This document shows, piece by piece, positions 44,716 through 53,673 of a stretch of 64,000 nucleotides of DNA. A model generated the notes under the pieces. That model searched no databases and was not told where the DNA came from. It saw only the letters and a program-made list of their open reading frames with translations. Source of the DNA: Extensimonas perlucida. GTDB lineage: Bacteria > Pseudomonadota > Gammaproteobacteria > Burkholderiales > Burkholderiaceae_C. The stretch covers positions 1 through 64,000 of the forward strand of contig NZ_VMYE01000013.1 of assembly GCF_007655255.1 (NCBI RefSeq), in the 5' to 3' direction. The position numbers were made by a program, and so were the translations under genes. The first letter of the stretch is position 1. The number at the start of each line of letters is the position of its first letter.

Positions 44716-46076
44716 GTGTCGCAAGCAATGCGGGCAATTCGAATGATCCTGACAACAGCGCGCGCGTGCACGGCGGGCCCGACGCGCAGGGCGTGGCTGC
44801 GCACGACTTTTCCACCAACGCGAACGCCTACGGCCCGTGCCCGCTGGCGCTGGCTGCCGTGCAGCAGGCCGACGCCGCGCACTACCCCGACCCGGCCTAC
44901 ACCGCGCTGCGCGCGCAGCTCGCGGCCCTGCACGGCGTGGCGCCCGCGCGCATCGTGATCGCGGCCAGCGCGAGCGAATTCATCTACCGCCTCACGGCCT
45001 GGGCCGCGCGCACGCTGCCGCCCGACGCGCGCACCGTGGCGCTGCCCCCGCATGGCTATGGCGACTATGCGCACGCCGCGCAAGCCTGGGGGCTGCGCGT
45101 GGTGCACGCTGGGCACGGCAGGGGCGCTGTGGGCGATCTTGGCGCAATGGGCGCAGTAGGCGCTGCGCCCGTGCCCGGCCTGCACTGGGCCTGCGAGCCT
45201 GGCAGCCCGTTGGGGCAGGCCGACGCGGCGCTCGCAGGCTGGCGTGGGGCGGCGGCGCGCGGCGGCAAGTGCGCTGACACGGCTGTGGACAAGTCTGTCG
45301 ATGGCGCTGGGGATAAGTCTGTGGACGGGCTTGTGGACAGGCTCCTGGGCAACGGGCGGCGCGAAGGGATGCGCACAGGTACGCACACGGGGCCACGCAA
45401 TGCGCCAGGTGACGGGCCGAGCGATGCGTCTGCACGCACCCTCGCCACGGTGCGCGTGCTCGACTGCGCCTACGCACCGCTGCGCCTGTCGGGCCAGCCC
45501 AGCTTGGACGCAGGCACGCTGGACGCCGTGTGGCGGCTGTATTCGCCCAACAAGGCGCTGGGCCTGACGGGGGTGCGCGCGGCCTACGCGATCGCCCCGG
45601 CGGGGGCGCAGACGGTGGCGCAGATGGTCGCGCAACTCGAGGCGCTGGCCCCGTCGTGGCCGCTCGGCGCGCACGGCGTGGCGCTGCTGGCCGCCTGGAC
45701 GCAGCCCGCCGTGCACGCCTGGCTGCAAGAGAGCCTGCACACGCTGCGCCGCTGGAAGGCGCGCCAGACCGCGCTCTTGCAGGCGCAGGGCTGGCAGGTG
45801 CTACCTAGCGACGCGCCGTTTTTCTGCGCGCGACCCCCGGTGGCCGACGTGGCCGACGTGCCCGCGCTGTGCGCGCAGCTGCGCCGCCACGGCGTGCGCC
45901 TGCGCGACTGCACTTCGTTCGGCCTGCCCGGCCTGGTGCGCCTGGGCGTGCGCGCGCCGGCGTCGCAGGATGCGTTGCTGCGGGCGTGGGGGGATTCTGG
46001 AGGTGCAGGGGCAGATGATCGGCATACGTGGCCATCAGCATCTAGGAGCCTGTCGGACTTTGGACGTCGAAAGTGA
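44706..46076 (+). CDS. cobC: L-threonine-O-3-phosphate decarboxylase-like aminotransferase, 3' end replaced by a miniature element
   Basis: A 456-residue PLP enzyme of fold type I in the CobC/CobD group, which makes the aminopropanol-phosphate arm for CbiB. FSTNANAYGP, ASASEFIYRL and the PLP-lysine motif YSPNKALGLTG near 280 are visible. An insertion of low complexity (about 160-240, with SVDG/VDK repeats and GAVGA runs) sits before the Asp motif DCAYAPLRL. The last ~9 codons (SLSDFGRRK) come from the type B element at 46045, so the native stop is lost but little appears missing. The TTG start at 44706 overlaps cbiB; no better start is seen. Confidence 0.85.
   Translation: MALSVASNAGNSNDPDNSARVHGGPDAQGVAAHDFSTNANAYGPCPLALAAVQQADAAHYPDPAYTALRAQLAALHGVAPARIVIAASASEFIYRLTAWAARTLPPDARTVALPPHGYGDYAHAAQAWGLRVVHAGHGRGAVGDLGAMGAVGAAPVPGLHWACEPGSPLGQADAALAGWRGAAARGGKCADTAVDKSVDGAGDKSVDGLVDRLLGNGRREGMRTGTHTGPRNAPGDGPSDASARTLATVRVLDCAYAPLRLSGQPSLDAGTLDAVWRLYSPNKALGLTGVRAAYAIAPAGAQTVAQMVAQLEALAPSWPLGAHGVALLAAWTQPAVHAWLQESLHTLRRWKARQTALLQAQGWQVLPSDAPFFCARPPVADVADVPALCAQLRRHGVRLRDCTSFGLPGLVRLGVRAPASQDALLRAWGDSGGAGADDRHTWPSASRSLSDFGRRK
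45284..45340 (+). repeat. 12-bp periodic DnaA-box-like repeats inside cobC
   Basis: TGTGGACAA (45284), TGGGGATAA (45308), TGTGGACGG (45320) and TGTGGACAG (45332) recur at 24-, 12- and 12-base spacing. They resemble the DnaA box TGTGGATAA with one or two mismatches and encode the VDKSVDG/GDKSVDG/LVDRL repeat in the protein. Confidence 0.5.
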
Positions 46077-46116
46077 GAATGCGCCCCAGCGAGGCCAGTT
46101 TTTGCCGGATTCGCAG
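46045..46116 (+). mobile_element. Half copy of the type B 163-bp element
   Basis: Left half only: begins GGAGCCTGTCGGACTTTGGA after a TA and ends at GCCGGATTCGCA, where it is joined to an IS30 fragment. It supplies the final codons and stop (46074-46076) of cobC. Confidence 0.85.
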
Positions 46117-46320
46117 CTTCACCGACAAGCCCAATAGCATCGCCGAGCCGATGCTCAAGAGCCTGACTTACGATCAAGGCCGAGAGGTGGCCCTGCACAA
46201 GAAGCTGACCGAGCAGACCGGCATGGCCGTGTATTTCTGTGACCCACACAGCCCCTGGCAGCATGGCTCCAACGAGAACACCAACGGCTTGGTGCACCCC
46301 GCCTTGCCTTCCCATTTCAA
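46117..46320 (+). mobile_element. IS30-family transposase remnant
   Basis: An open frame with MLKSLTYDQGREVALHKKL and VYFCDPHSPWQHGSNENTNG, the catalytic-core end of IS30 transposases (second Asp in TYDQG, catalytic Glu in NENTNG). Both ends are missing. It is open in frame with kefB downstream, so an IS30-KefB fusion frame exists from 46073, but kefB has its own ATG. Confidence 0.85.
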
Positions 46321-46330
46321 AGACCACTGC

Positions 46331-48226
46331 ATGGATCACAACATCTCACTCATCACCACGCTCGCCGCTGGCTTCGGCATCGCCCTGATCCTCGGTTTTC
46401 TGGCCGAGCGGATCAGGGTGCCGGCACTGGTGGGCTACCTGGTGGCCGGCATCATCATCGGACCCGGTACGCCGGGCTTCGTGGCCGATGTGCAGCTGGC
46501 CTCCCAACTGTCGGAGATCGGCGTCATGCTGCTGATGTTCGGCGTCGGGCTGCATTTTTCGCTTGATGACCTGTTGGCAGTCAAGCGTATCGCCGTGCCG
46601 GGCGCAGTGGTGCAAATGGGACTGGCCACGTTGCTGGGCATGGCGGTTGCGTGGGGATGGGACTGGAGTTGGGGCAGCGGCTTGATCTTCGGCTTGTCGC
46701 TGTCGTGCGCCAGCACCGTGGTGCTGCTCAAGGCCCTGGAGAGCCGTGGCGTGCTGGAAAGCATGAATGGTCGCATTGCCGTGGGCTGGCTGGTCGTCGA
46801 AGATCTCGCCACGGTGCTGGTTCTGGTCTTGCTGCCGCCGCTGGCCGGCGTCCTGGGCGGTTCAGAAGCCGCCCACGCGGCAGCTGCCAAGCCCTTGTGG
46901 ATCACCATCGGGCAAACGCTGCTGCAAGTCGGTGCCTTCCTGGCCCTGATGCTGATTGCCGGCCGACGCGTGCTGCCCTGGATGTTGTGGCAGGTCTCGC
47001 GCACCGGCTCGCGCGAGTTGTTCACGCTGGCGGTCGTCGCCAGCGCCATTGGCATTGCCTACGGGGCGGCTGCGTTGTTCAGCGTCTCGTTTGCCCTCGG
47101 GGCCTTCTTCGCCGGCATGGTCATGCGCGAGTCGGAATTCAGTCATCGCGCGGCGGAAGAGTCCTTGCCTCTACGCGATGCGTTCTCCGTGCTCTTCTTC
47201 GTATCGGTGGGCATGCTGTTCGATCCCGCGATTCTGGTGGAACAGCCCTGGCACGTGCTGGCTGTGCTGGCGATCATCATTTTCGGCAAGTCCGTCGCGG
47301 CATTGGCCCTCGTGCTGGCTTTCCGCTATCCGCTCAATACGGCGCTGATCGTTTCCGCCAGTCTGGCGCAGATTGGCGAGTTCTCATTCATTCTGGCTGG
47401 GTTGGGTCTTTCCCTGGGGTTGCTGCCCGCCGAAGGCATGAGTCTCGTCCTGGCAGGTGCGCTCATTTCCATCGCGCTCAACCCGGTGCTGTTCGCCACG
47501 GTCGAGCCCGTGCGAAAGTGGATTCTCCAACGCTCGGAATTCGCTCGCAGCCTTGACCGGCGCACCGATCCCTATGCCGAGCTGCCGATGAGCACCGAGC
47601 GCAAGTACCTGGAGGGGCAGGTGGTGCTGGTCGGCTATGGCAGGGTCGGCAAGCGGATCGCCAGCGCGCTAGGAGCCTGTCGGACTTTGGGCGTCGAAAG
47701 CGAGAATGCGCCCCGGCGAGGCCAGTTTTTGCCGGATTCGCACCCCCATAGTGGTGCTATGGGGCAAGACGACGGTAAAAAAGGGGCCGCTGCGGCGCAT
47801 TCGCAGCCGACGATTCCAAAGTCCGACAGGCTCCTAGAGGCGCGCGGCATTCCCTACGTGGTGGCCGAACAGAATCGTGAGCTGGTGGAAAAGCTCCGCA
47901 AGCAAGGAGTGGCAGCGGTTTCAGGCAACGCCGCCGATCCTGCAGTGCTCATCCAGGCGCATATCGCGGAAGCGGCCATGCTCGTGGTGGCCACGCCCGA
48001 TCCGCTCAACGTCCGGCAGATGGCCGAAACGGCGCGGACGCTCAATCCGGACATCGAGCTCGTCCTGCGCACCCACGGCGAGGACGAGTCGCTGATGCTG
48101 CGCAAGGAGGGCATCGGCACGGTCTTCTTCGGCGAGGAAGAACTGGCCAAGGGGATGGCCGGGTACGTGCTGCAACGCTTCGCCCCGCAGCCGAACAGCC
48201 CGTCCGGGAGCTCTGCGACCGCCTGA
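46331..48226 (+). CDS. kefB: KefB-type K+/H+ antiporter, with an in-frame miniature element in the RCK domain
   Basis: A 631-residue monovalent cation:proton antiporter-2. Residues 1-400 form the membrane domain (VPALVGYLVAGIIIGPGTPG, GLSLSCASTVVLLKALESRG, FFAGMVMRES). The RCK_N domain starts VVLVGYGRVGKRIASAL near 435-450. Here the 163-bp type B element plus its TA duplication adds exactly 55 codons (about 448-502, GACRTLGVES...SDRLL) with no stop, and the protein continues EARGIPYVVAEQNRE. The insert lies after the first alpha helix of the Rossmann fold, so NAD/glutathione gating is probably disturbed. The ATG at 46331 is the native start; ribosome site poor since an IS30 remnant replaces the upstream DNA. 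Confidence 0.88.
   Translation: MDHNISLITTLAAGFGIALILGFLAERIRVPALVGYLVAGIIIGPGTPGFVADVQLASQLSEIGVMLLMFGVGLHFSLDDLLAVKRIAVPGAVVQMGLATLLGMAVAWGWDWSWGSGLIFGLSLSCASTVVLLKALESRGVLESMNGRIAVGWLVVEDLATVLVLVLLPPLAGVLGGSEAAHAAAAKPLWITIGQTLLQVGAFLALMLIAGRRVLPWMLWQVSRTGSRELFTLAVVASAIGIAYGAAALFSVSFALGAFFAGMVMRESEFSHRAAEESLPLRDAFSVLFFVSVGMLFDPAILVEQPWHVLAVLAIIIFGKSVAALALVLAFRYPLNTALIVSASLAQIGEFSFILAGLGLSLGLLPAEGMSLVLAGALISIALNPVLFATVEPVRKWILQRSEFARSLDRRTDPYAELPMSTERKYLEGQVVLVGYGRVGKRIASALGACRTLGVESENAPRRGQFLPDSHPHSGAMGQDDGKKGAAAAHSQPTIPKSDRLLEARGIPYVVAEQNRELVEKLRKQGVAAVSGNAADPAVLIQAHIAEAAMLVVATPDPLNVRQMAETARTLNPDIELVLRTHGEDESLMLRKEGIGTVFFGEEELAKGMAGYVLQRFAPQPNSPSGSSATA
47672..47834 (+). mobile_element. Type B 163-bp element, intact copy inside kefB
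   Basis: Ends GGAGCCTGTCGGACTTTGG ... CCAAAGTCCGACAGGCTCC, TA at 47670-47671 and 47835-47836. 163 bp plus the 2-bp duplication equals 165, divisible by three. Removal restores ASALEARGIP, as expected for the family. Confidence 0.93.
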
Positions 48227-48259
48227 GGCCTTGCCGGCCCGAGCCGCCGTCATCCCCTT

Positions 48260-48422
48260 GGAGCCTGTCGGACTTCGGAATCGTCGGCTGCGAATGCGCC
48301 GCAGCAGCCCATTTTTACCGGCTTCTTGCCCCGTGGTCCGGCTATGGGGCGGCGAATTCGGCAAAAACTGGTCGCGCGGGGACGCATTCTCGCTTTCGAC
48401 GCCCAAAGTCCGACAGGCTGCT
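48260..48422 (-). mobile_element. Type B 163-bp element, inverted degenerate copy
   Basis: Starts GGAGCCTGTCGGACTTCGG and ends CCCAAAGTCCGACAGGCTGC, inverted relative to the other copies. The outer bases of the right end are altered and the TA flanks are lost (TT on the left). Lies 34 bases after kefB. Confidence 0.82.
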
Positions 48423-48548
48423 CGCGCTGATCGATACCCCATCGCGCATCTTCATGTGCCTGACATTGCCAATCAGGCCCATGATGATCATCTCTTTTGC
48501 TCCTGCCAAAAAATTCAGCATTCGCCTGGTACATCCTGGTCAGTTTTG
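48423..48548. other. Unassigned spacer between mobile elements
   Basis: About 125 bases with no gene recognised. On the minus strand a short frame begins at an ATG near 48496 after GGAGCAAAAG (MIIMGLIGNVRHMKMRDG) and is cut by the element at 48422; it may be the 5' end of a lost gene. No function is proposed. Confidence 0.25.
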
Positions 48549-48714
48549 AACCCAGATTGTTCATTAGGACGCGGGATGATGGCGCGGCAGTTTGGTCGCT
48601 GGTGAGAAGTCCATGGCCGGTGCCATGGGCGCCGAAGCAGCGGCCAAAATGACCGTCAGCCGTCCGCCAGCGCCCGCGTAGGTGCGAAGCACCGCCTAAT
48701 GGACAATCTGGGTT
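48549..48714. mobile_element. 166-bp element with 20-bp terminal inverted repeats
   Basis: Left end AACCCAGATTGTTCATTAGG and right end CCTAATGGACAATCTGGGTT are inverted repeats with 19 of 20 matches. The terminus recurs at 39212-39231, and the adjoining TAGGACGCGGGATGATGG recurs near 24007 and 39205. No coding capacity. A non-autonomous mobile element is the simplest reading. Confidence 0.75.
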
Positions 48715-48763
48715 AAAGCGGCACTCACGCCTTCAGGTGGTCATTTTTCGGTCGGCGTCAACA

Positions 48764-49438
48764 TTACTGGAGCAAGCTGTTGCGTATCAGCCCCACGGCC
48801 AGTCCTTCGATGTCGAAAGGCTCGCCGGGTTGCACGGTGATGATGGAGTAGTCAGGGTTTTCAGGGAGCAATTCGACCATGTCGGCGCTGCGGCGCAGGC
48901 GCTTGACGGTGACCTCGTCGCCCAGGCGCGCCACGACGATCTGGCCGTTGCGCACGTCGCGCGTGGCTTGAACGGCGAGCAGGTCGCCGTCGAGGATGCC
49001 TGCGTCGCGCATGGACATGCCGCGCACTTTGAGCAGGTAGTCGGGCCTGCGTGCGAACAGCGTGGGCTCCACCGCGTAAGTGCGGTCGATGTGCTCTTGC
49101 GCCAGAATCGGCGAGCCCGCGGCAACGCGGCCGACCAGCGGCAGCACGAGCTGCGCGAGTTCTGCCATTGGCAGGCTGAACTGCTTGCCGCGTGCGGCGT
49201 TGAGGTGGCGCAGGGCCTCGCTGCGCAGGCGGATGCCGCGCGAGGTGCCGCTGACGAGCTCGATCACGCCCTTGCGCGCCAGCGCCTGCAGGTGCTCTTC
49301 GGCGGCGTTGGCGGACTTGAAGCCCAGTTCTGCGGCGATTTCGGCGCGCGTGGGCGGGGCGCCGGTGCGCGCCATGGTGTTCTGAATCAAGTCGAGAACC
49401 TGCTGCTGGCGTGCGGTGAGCTTGGGCTGATCTGACAT
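48764..49438 (-). CDS. lexA: SOS repressor LexA
   Basis: A 224-residue LexA. The N-terminal winged helix (about 1-70, [32 protein letters not shown]) binds SOS boxes. The cleavage site Ala-Gly is in GRVAAGSPI near 110, the catalytic Ser in [10 protein letters not shown] and the Lys in [14 protein letters not shown] six bases upstream supports the ATG at 49438; an in-frame GTG at 49450 is less likely. It is divergent from the asparaginase gene and has an SOS box in front, implying autoregulation. Confidence 0.95.
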   Translation of the reverse strand: MSDQPKLTARQQQVLDLIQNTMARTGAPPTRAEIAAELGFKSANAAEEHLQALARKGVIELVSGTSRGIRLRSEALRHLNAARGKQFSLPMAELAQLVLPLVGRVAAGSPILAQEHIDRTYAVEPTLFARRPDYLLKVRGMSMRDAGILDGDLLAVQATRDVRNGQIVVARLGDEVTVKRLRRSADMVELLPENPDYSIITVQPGEPFDIEGLAVGLIRNSLLQ

Positions 49439-49452
49439 GGAAGACTCCACGG

Positions 49453-49510
49453 TAAGAGGGCTGAGAGAGGGCTGAGAGAGGGCGGGAAGAGAGCGGGAAG
49501 AGGGCCGAGA
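49453..49510. repeat. Purine-rich short direct repeats in the lexA leader
   Basis: GAGGGCTGAGA twice and GCGGGAAGAG twice in tandem (plus-strand reading) between the SOS box and the lexA start, i.e. in the untranslated leader on the minus strand. It gives a pyrimidine-rich leader RNA. Confidence 0.6.
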
Positions 49511-49541
49511 CTGGGAGCAGGGCCGCGGCGGCGGGTTGAAC

Positions 49542-49559
49542 TTGTACGTTTATACAGTA
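49542..49559 (-). promoter_or_regulatory. SOS (LexA) box
   Basis: On the minus strand TACTGTATAAACGTACAA: CTGT-N8-ACAA, close to the CTGT-N8-ACAG consensus with an A/T-rich centre. It lies about 100 bases before lexA and only 35 bases before the divergent asparaginase start, so LexA could affect both. Confidence 0.75.
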
Positions 49560-49593
49560 TTTGTATTTTTCAACAGTTGTTTGGAGTGCGCAA

Positions 49594-50541
49594 GTGGGGT
49601 CGGAAAAAATTGTCGTGTTGGGCACGGGCGGCACCATTGCAGGGGTGGCGCAGGCGGGTGCGAGCAGCCTGGACTATCGCGCGGCGCAATGGGGCATCAC
49701 GCAGCTGTTGGCCGCGGTGCCTGGCTTGCGAGAGGCGGCGGGCTGTGCGCTGGAGGCGCAGCAGATCGCTCAGCTCGACAGCAAGGACATGGACTTGGAT
49801 ACCTGGCGCCGCCTGGCGCTGCGCTGCACCGAGCTGTTGGCTGACCCGCTGGTGCGCGGTGTGGTGATTACGCACGGCACGGACACGCTCGAAGAAACTG
49901 CGTGGTTTTTGCACCAGGTGCTGGCAGCGCACAAGCCCGTGGTGCTGACCTGTGCCATGCGGCCCGCGACGGCGCCTTTTCCCGACGGCCCGCAGAATTT
50001 GCTCGACGCCGTGGTCGTGGTGCGCACGCCGGGCGCGCAGGGCGTGGTGGTCGTGGCGGCGGGCGTGATCCACGAGGCGCAATGGGTGCGCAAAGTGCAC
50101 CCTTATCGCCTCGATGCGTTCAGTTCAGGCGACGCCGGGCCGCTCGGCTGGATCGAGGAAGGTGCAGTACGTTTGATGCGAAATTGGCCACTAACGCAGG
50201 CGCATCAAGCACAAGCAGCTATCGAAAAGGTAATGCGCTGCAGCACTTGGCCGCGTGTCGAACTGGTGTTCAGCCATGCAGGGGCGAGTGGCGCCATCGT
50301 CGAAGCGCTGGTGCAAGGCGGTGTGCAGGGTCTGGTGGTGGCCGCCACGGGCAATGGCACGGTGCATGCGGCGCTCGAAGCGGCGCTGTTGCGCGCGCAG
50401 GCTGCGGGTGTGCGCGTGCTGCGTGCGACGCGCTGCAGCGAGGGGCAGATGCTGCCGCGGCCGGGCGACGCGCTGCCCGCTGCGCCGGGCCTGTCACCCG
50501 TCAAGGCGCGCATCACGCTGCTGCTGGACTTGCTGCAATGA
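49594..50541 (+). CDS. L-asparaginase, with in-frame repeat insert
   Basis: A 315-residue type I/II asparaginase (Asn to Asp plus ammonia). The two active-site threonines are in LGTGGTIAG near 10 and ITHGTDTLEETA near 90, with the catalytic Lys region in VKARI-type C-terminal part less clear. No signal peptide, so cytoplasmic. I start at GTG 49594, which has TTGGAG eight bases upstream; TTG 49561 would overlap the promoter. Residues about 197-211 (NWPLTQAHQAQAAIE) come from a copy of the dispersed ~50-nt repeat at 50178-50229. Confidence 0.88.
   Translation: MGSEKIVVLGTGGTIAGVAQAGASSLDYRAAQWGITQLLAAVPGLREAAGCALEAQQIAQLDSKDMDLDTWRRLALRCTELLADPLVRGVVITHGTDTLEETAWFLHQVLAAHKPVVLTCAMRPATAPFPDGPQNLLDAVVVVRTPGAQGVVVVAAGVIHEAQWVRKVHPYRLDAFSSGDAGPLGWIEEGAVRLMRNWPLTQAHQAQAAIEKVMRCSTWPRVELVFSHAGASGAIVEALVQGGVQGLVVAATGNGTVHAALEAALLRAQAAGVRVLRATRCSEGQMLPRPGDALPAAPGLSPVKARITLLLDLLQ
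50178..50229 (+). repeat. Dispersed ~50-nt repeat, in-frame copy in the asparaginase gene
   Basis: CGAAATTGGCCACTAACGC ... CAAGCACAAGCAGCTATC. Encodes NWPLTQAHQAQAAI, strikingly similar to the NMPLTQDWQAQEAM insert of CobU and the KVPPAKVQQAQAAI insert of the MmeI-like enzyme. Confidence 0.7.
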
Positions 50542-50573
50542 AGCCCCCAGCGTACTGAAACGCGCGTCCAAAA

Positions 50574-50602
50574 AACGAAAGGCCCGCATGGGGCCTTTCG
50601 TT
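50574..50602. terminator. Bidirectional terminator
   Basis: AACGAAAGGCCC ... GGGCCTTTCGTT, 12-bp perfect arms with a 5-base loop, between the convergent asparaginase and adk genes. An A-run on the left gives a T-run for the minus-strand operon. Confidence 0.85.
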
Positions 50603-50622
50603 GCAGCAGGACAAGGCTGTGT

Positions 50623-51381
<759 letters not shown>

Positions 51382-52224
51382 TCAGCCAAGCAAGGCGCGC
51401 ACCCGCTCGAGGTCGGCTGGGGTGTCGACCCCTGCGGCGGGTGCGTCGGCGCTGAGGTGCACGGCGATGCGGTGGCCGTGCCAGAGTGCGCGCAGTTGCT
51501 CGAGCGCCTCCAGCTGCTCGGTCGGCGCCGGTGCCAGCGTGGGAAACTGGCGCAAAAAACCTGCGCGGTAGCTGTAGATGCCGATGTGGCGCAAGGGCGC
51601 AAAGCCCGCTGGCAGGGCATGCGCTGCGACATCTGCAGTAGCGCTGGAAGCGGCCTGCCACCAGGCCGTGCCCGCATGGTCGCGCGCGTGCGGGATCGGG
51701 GCGCGGCTGAAGTAGTGTGCGAGGCCGCGCGCGTCGAGCACCACTTTGACCACGTGCGGGCTCAGGTAATCATGAAGACTTGCGATTGCGTGGGCAGCCG
51801 TGCCCATGCTGGCCTCGGGCCGCGCGGGCAGCAGCGCGGCCACGGCGTTGATGAGCGCGGGCGGGATCAGCGGCTCGTCGCCCTGTACGTTGACGACGAT
51901 GTGCTCGCCATCGAGCCCGAGCAGGCTGCAGGCTTCAGCCAGGCGGTCGCTGCCGCTCGGGTGGGCAGGGTGGGTGTGTACGGCCTCGACGCCGTGGGCC
52001 GCGCAGGCTTGCACGATGGCCTCGTCGTCCGCCGCCACGACCACGCGCGTGGCGGCACTTTGCGCCGCGCGCCGCGCCACACGCACCACCATGGGCAGGC
52101 CCGCGATGTCGGCGAGCGGCTTGCCCGGCAGGCGGCTGGATGCGAGGCGCGCCGGAATCAGTACGGTGAAGGGTGGCGCAGGCGGGACGGCGCAGGTGGC
52201 TGGCCGGGCCAAAGCCGCGTTCAC
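51382..52224 (-). CDS. kdsB: CMP-KDO synthetase
   Basis: A 280-residue 3-deoxy-manno-octulosonate cytidylyltransferase, activating KDO for lipopolysaccharide core. [19 protein letters not shown] near 17, [11 protein letters not shown] and [13 protein letters not shown] near 112 (metal-binding DEP) and the C-terminal [11 protein letters not shown] are diagnostic. The GTG start at 52224 overlaps the stop of the trm112-like gene (GTGA) and has GAGGAA upstream. Part of the lpxK-trm112-kdsB LPS operon. Confidence 0.94.
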   Translation of the reverse strand: MNAALARPATCAVPPAPPFTVLIPARLASSRLPGKPLADIAGLPMVVRVARRAAQSAATRVVVAADDEAIVQACAAHGVEAVHTHPAHPSGSDRLAEACSLLGLDGEHIVVNVQGDEPLIPPALINAVAALLPARPEASMGTAAHAIASLHDYLSPHVVKVVLDARGLAHYFSRAPIPHARDHAGTAWWQAASSATADVAAHALPAGFAPLRHIGIYSYRAGFLRQFPTLAPAPTEQLEALEQLRALWHGHRIAVHLSADAPAAGVDTPADLERVRALLG

Positions 52225-52463
52225 CGCTGCAGTTCCTCGTCGCTGAGCGTGCGCGCCTCGGATTCGAGCAGCACGGGGATGCCGTCGCGCACGGGGTAGG
52301 CCAGGCGCGCACTGTGCGAGACCAGTTCCTGGCGTTCGCGGTCGTAGCTCAGCGGGCCCTTGGTAACGGGGCAGACCAGCAGTTCGAGCAGTCTGGTATC
52401 GATGGGGCTCGAAGGTGGGGCTGAAGGGGCTGAAGGGGCTGAAGGGGCTGGAGCGGAGGTCAT
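52221..52463 (-). CDS. Trm112 family protein
   Basis: An 80-residue Trm112/YcaR-type protein. The core [17 protein letters not shown] and [18 protein letters not shown] is typical; one Cys remains of the zinc-ribbon-like fold in most bacteria. The N-terminal 20 residues are an Ala/Pro/Ser tail made of 9-bp repeats (GGGGCTGAA units, 52420-52452). The start overlaps the lpxK stop by four bases and the stop overlaps kdsB. Confidence 0.88.
   Translation of the reverse strand: MTSAPAPSAPSAPSAPPSSPIDTRLLELLVCPVTKGPLSYDRERQELVSHSARLAYPVRDGIPVLLESEARTLSDEELQR
52420..52452. repeat. 9-bp tandem repeat in the 5' end of the trm112-like gene
   Basis: GGGGCTGAA occurs about 3.5 times in tandem on the plus strand, coding for SAP-type repeats (APSAPSAP) at the protein N-terminus. 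The unit is a multiple of three. Confidence 0.8.
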
Positions 52464-53617
52464 GGGTGCGAAGGTGGTGGGCGCTGTGGTGCCGATTGTG
52501 CCCCTTCCCGGGCCCGCAGCGATGGCGCAAGGCGCGCGTCGAGCAGGGCGAAAAACGCGGGCGCAAGCTCGAGTTCGAGCGGCACGGCCAAAGCCTCGGG
52601 GTGGCGGGGCCAGAGTTTGACCGCGTCTTTTTCGGTACAAATCAAGGTGTAGCCATTGTCGGGAAAGCACTGCCAGCTCTTGAAATCGTAGTGATCGGGC
52701 AGGGCTTCGGTGTGCGCGAGCGTCAGGCCTTGGGCGCGCAGCATGGCGAAAAAAATCTCCGGGCGGGCAATCGCCGCAACTGCATGCAGGGCTTGGCCGC
52801 GCAGGCGCGCAAGCGGCACCTGGCTGCCGTCCGCGCGCAGCGCGTGGCGGGCGATCCGGCGCTGCAGCGCAAAGGCGGGTGCGGTGCCGGGCGCAGTGCC
52901 GGGTGCGGTGCCGGGCGCAGTGCCGGGCGCAGTGCCGGGCGCAGTGCCGGGCGCAGTGCCGGGCGCAGTGCCGGGTGGCGGCGTGCCCGCGTACAGCACC
53001 GCGTCGACCGGGCGCGGCCAGGGCTCGCGCAAGGGGCCGGCGGGCAGCAAAAAACCGTTGCCCACGCCTTCTTCGTTGAACACGCAAATTTCCAGGTCGC
53101 GCGCGAGCGCCAGGTGCTGCAGGCCGTCGTCGCAGACGATCAGATCGACTTCGGGATGCTGGGCGCGCAGCGCACGCGCTGCAGTTACCCGCCGGCGCGC
53201 CACATACACCGGCACGCCGCAGCGGCGCGCGAGCAGGAGCGGCTCGTCGCCGACCTCGGCCGCGCTGCTCGCGGGCGTGACGGCGCGGCAGTCGCCTTCG
53301 CCGTGGCCCGCGCTGCGCCCATAGCCGCGCGCGACCACGCCAGGCCGCCAGCCCTGGGCCTGCAGATGCGCGAGCAAAGCCATGACCACGGGCGTCTTGC
53401 CTGCGCCGCCCGCGATCACGTTGCCCACGACGAGCACGGGGCAGCCGGGGTGCGCCGAGGCGAGCACGCCGCGGCCGTACAGCGCCCTGCGCAGGCGCAC
53501 GATCGCGCCGTAGAGCAGTGACAGCGGCCACAGGCCCCAAGCCGCCCAGCCGCGCCGCTGCCAGATGCGGCGCAGGCGCTCGGCAAGCGCGGGGCGCTGG
53601 GACGAGGAACCTGGCAT
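52460..53617 (-). CDS. lpxK: Tetraacyldisaccharide 4'-kinase LpxK with a PGTA repeat tract
   Basis: A 385-residue membrane-associated kinase that phosphorylates the lipid A disaccharide. P-loop-like [14 protein letters not shown] near 63, ARGYGR near 95 and DDGLQH near 155 are diagnostic. Between VDAVLYAGT and [12 protein letters not shown] the protein carries about eight PGTA units encoded by a 12-bp minisatellite (52880-52978). Start at 53617 (MPGSSSQ) is chosen, though GTG at 53653 is possible; neither has a strong ribosome site. It is followed by trm112-like and kdsB with overlapping ends. Confidence 0.92.
   Translation of the reverse strand: MPGSSSQRPALAERLRRIWQRRGWAAWGLWPLSLLYGAIVRLRRALYGRGVLASAHPGCPVLVVGNVIAGGAGKTPVVMALLAHLQAQGWRPGVVARGYGRSAGHGEGDCRAVTPASSAAEVGDEPLLLARRCGVPVYVARRRVTAARALRAQHPEVDLIVCDDGLQHLALARDLEICVFNEEGVGNGFLLPAGPLREPWPRPVDAVLYAGTPPPGTAPGTAPGTAPGTAPGTAPGTAPGTAPGTAPAFALQRRIARHALRADGSQVPLARLRGQALHAVAAIARPEIFFAMLRAQGLTLAHTEALPDHYDFKSWQCFPDNGYTLICTEKDAVKLWPRHPEALAVPLELELAPAFFALLDARLAPSLRAREGAQSAPQRPPPSHP
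52880..52978. repeat. 12-bp coding minisatellite in lpxK
   Basis: About eight tandem copies of GCCGGGCGCAGT, some with GCCGGGTGCGGT variants. Read on the minus strand they encode Pro-Gly-Thr-Ala. Changes in copy number keep the frame. Confidence 0.92.
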
Positions 53618-53673
53618 GTCGGGGTGCGAGCGAAGGAACGCGCCCGGGAGCACTGGCTGGTGCGGCGCCGCGC

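Noticed and set aside
45284-45340. Replication origin based on DnaA-box-like repeats
   Set aside because: The matches are imperfect, lie inside a coding gene, and no dnaA, dnaN, parAB or rep gene or A/T-rich unwinding region is nearby.
46073-46330. IS30-KefB fusion protein
   Set aside because: The frame is open, but kefB has its own native ATG at 46331 and the upstream part is a truncated transposase without its promoter.
46331-48226. kefB as part of a transmissible heat-resistance (tLST/LHR-like) island
   Set aside because: The other marker genes (clpK, small heat-shock genes, yfdX, hdeD, thioredoxin) are absent; clpB here is the ordinary chromosomal copy.
48250-48564. 104-codon minus-strand ORF
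   Set aside because: It is formed from the terminal repeat of one miniature element and the body of another; no protein similarity is seen.
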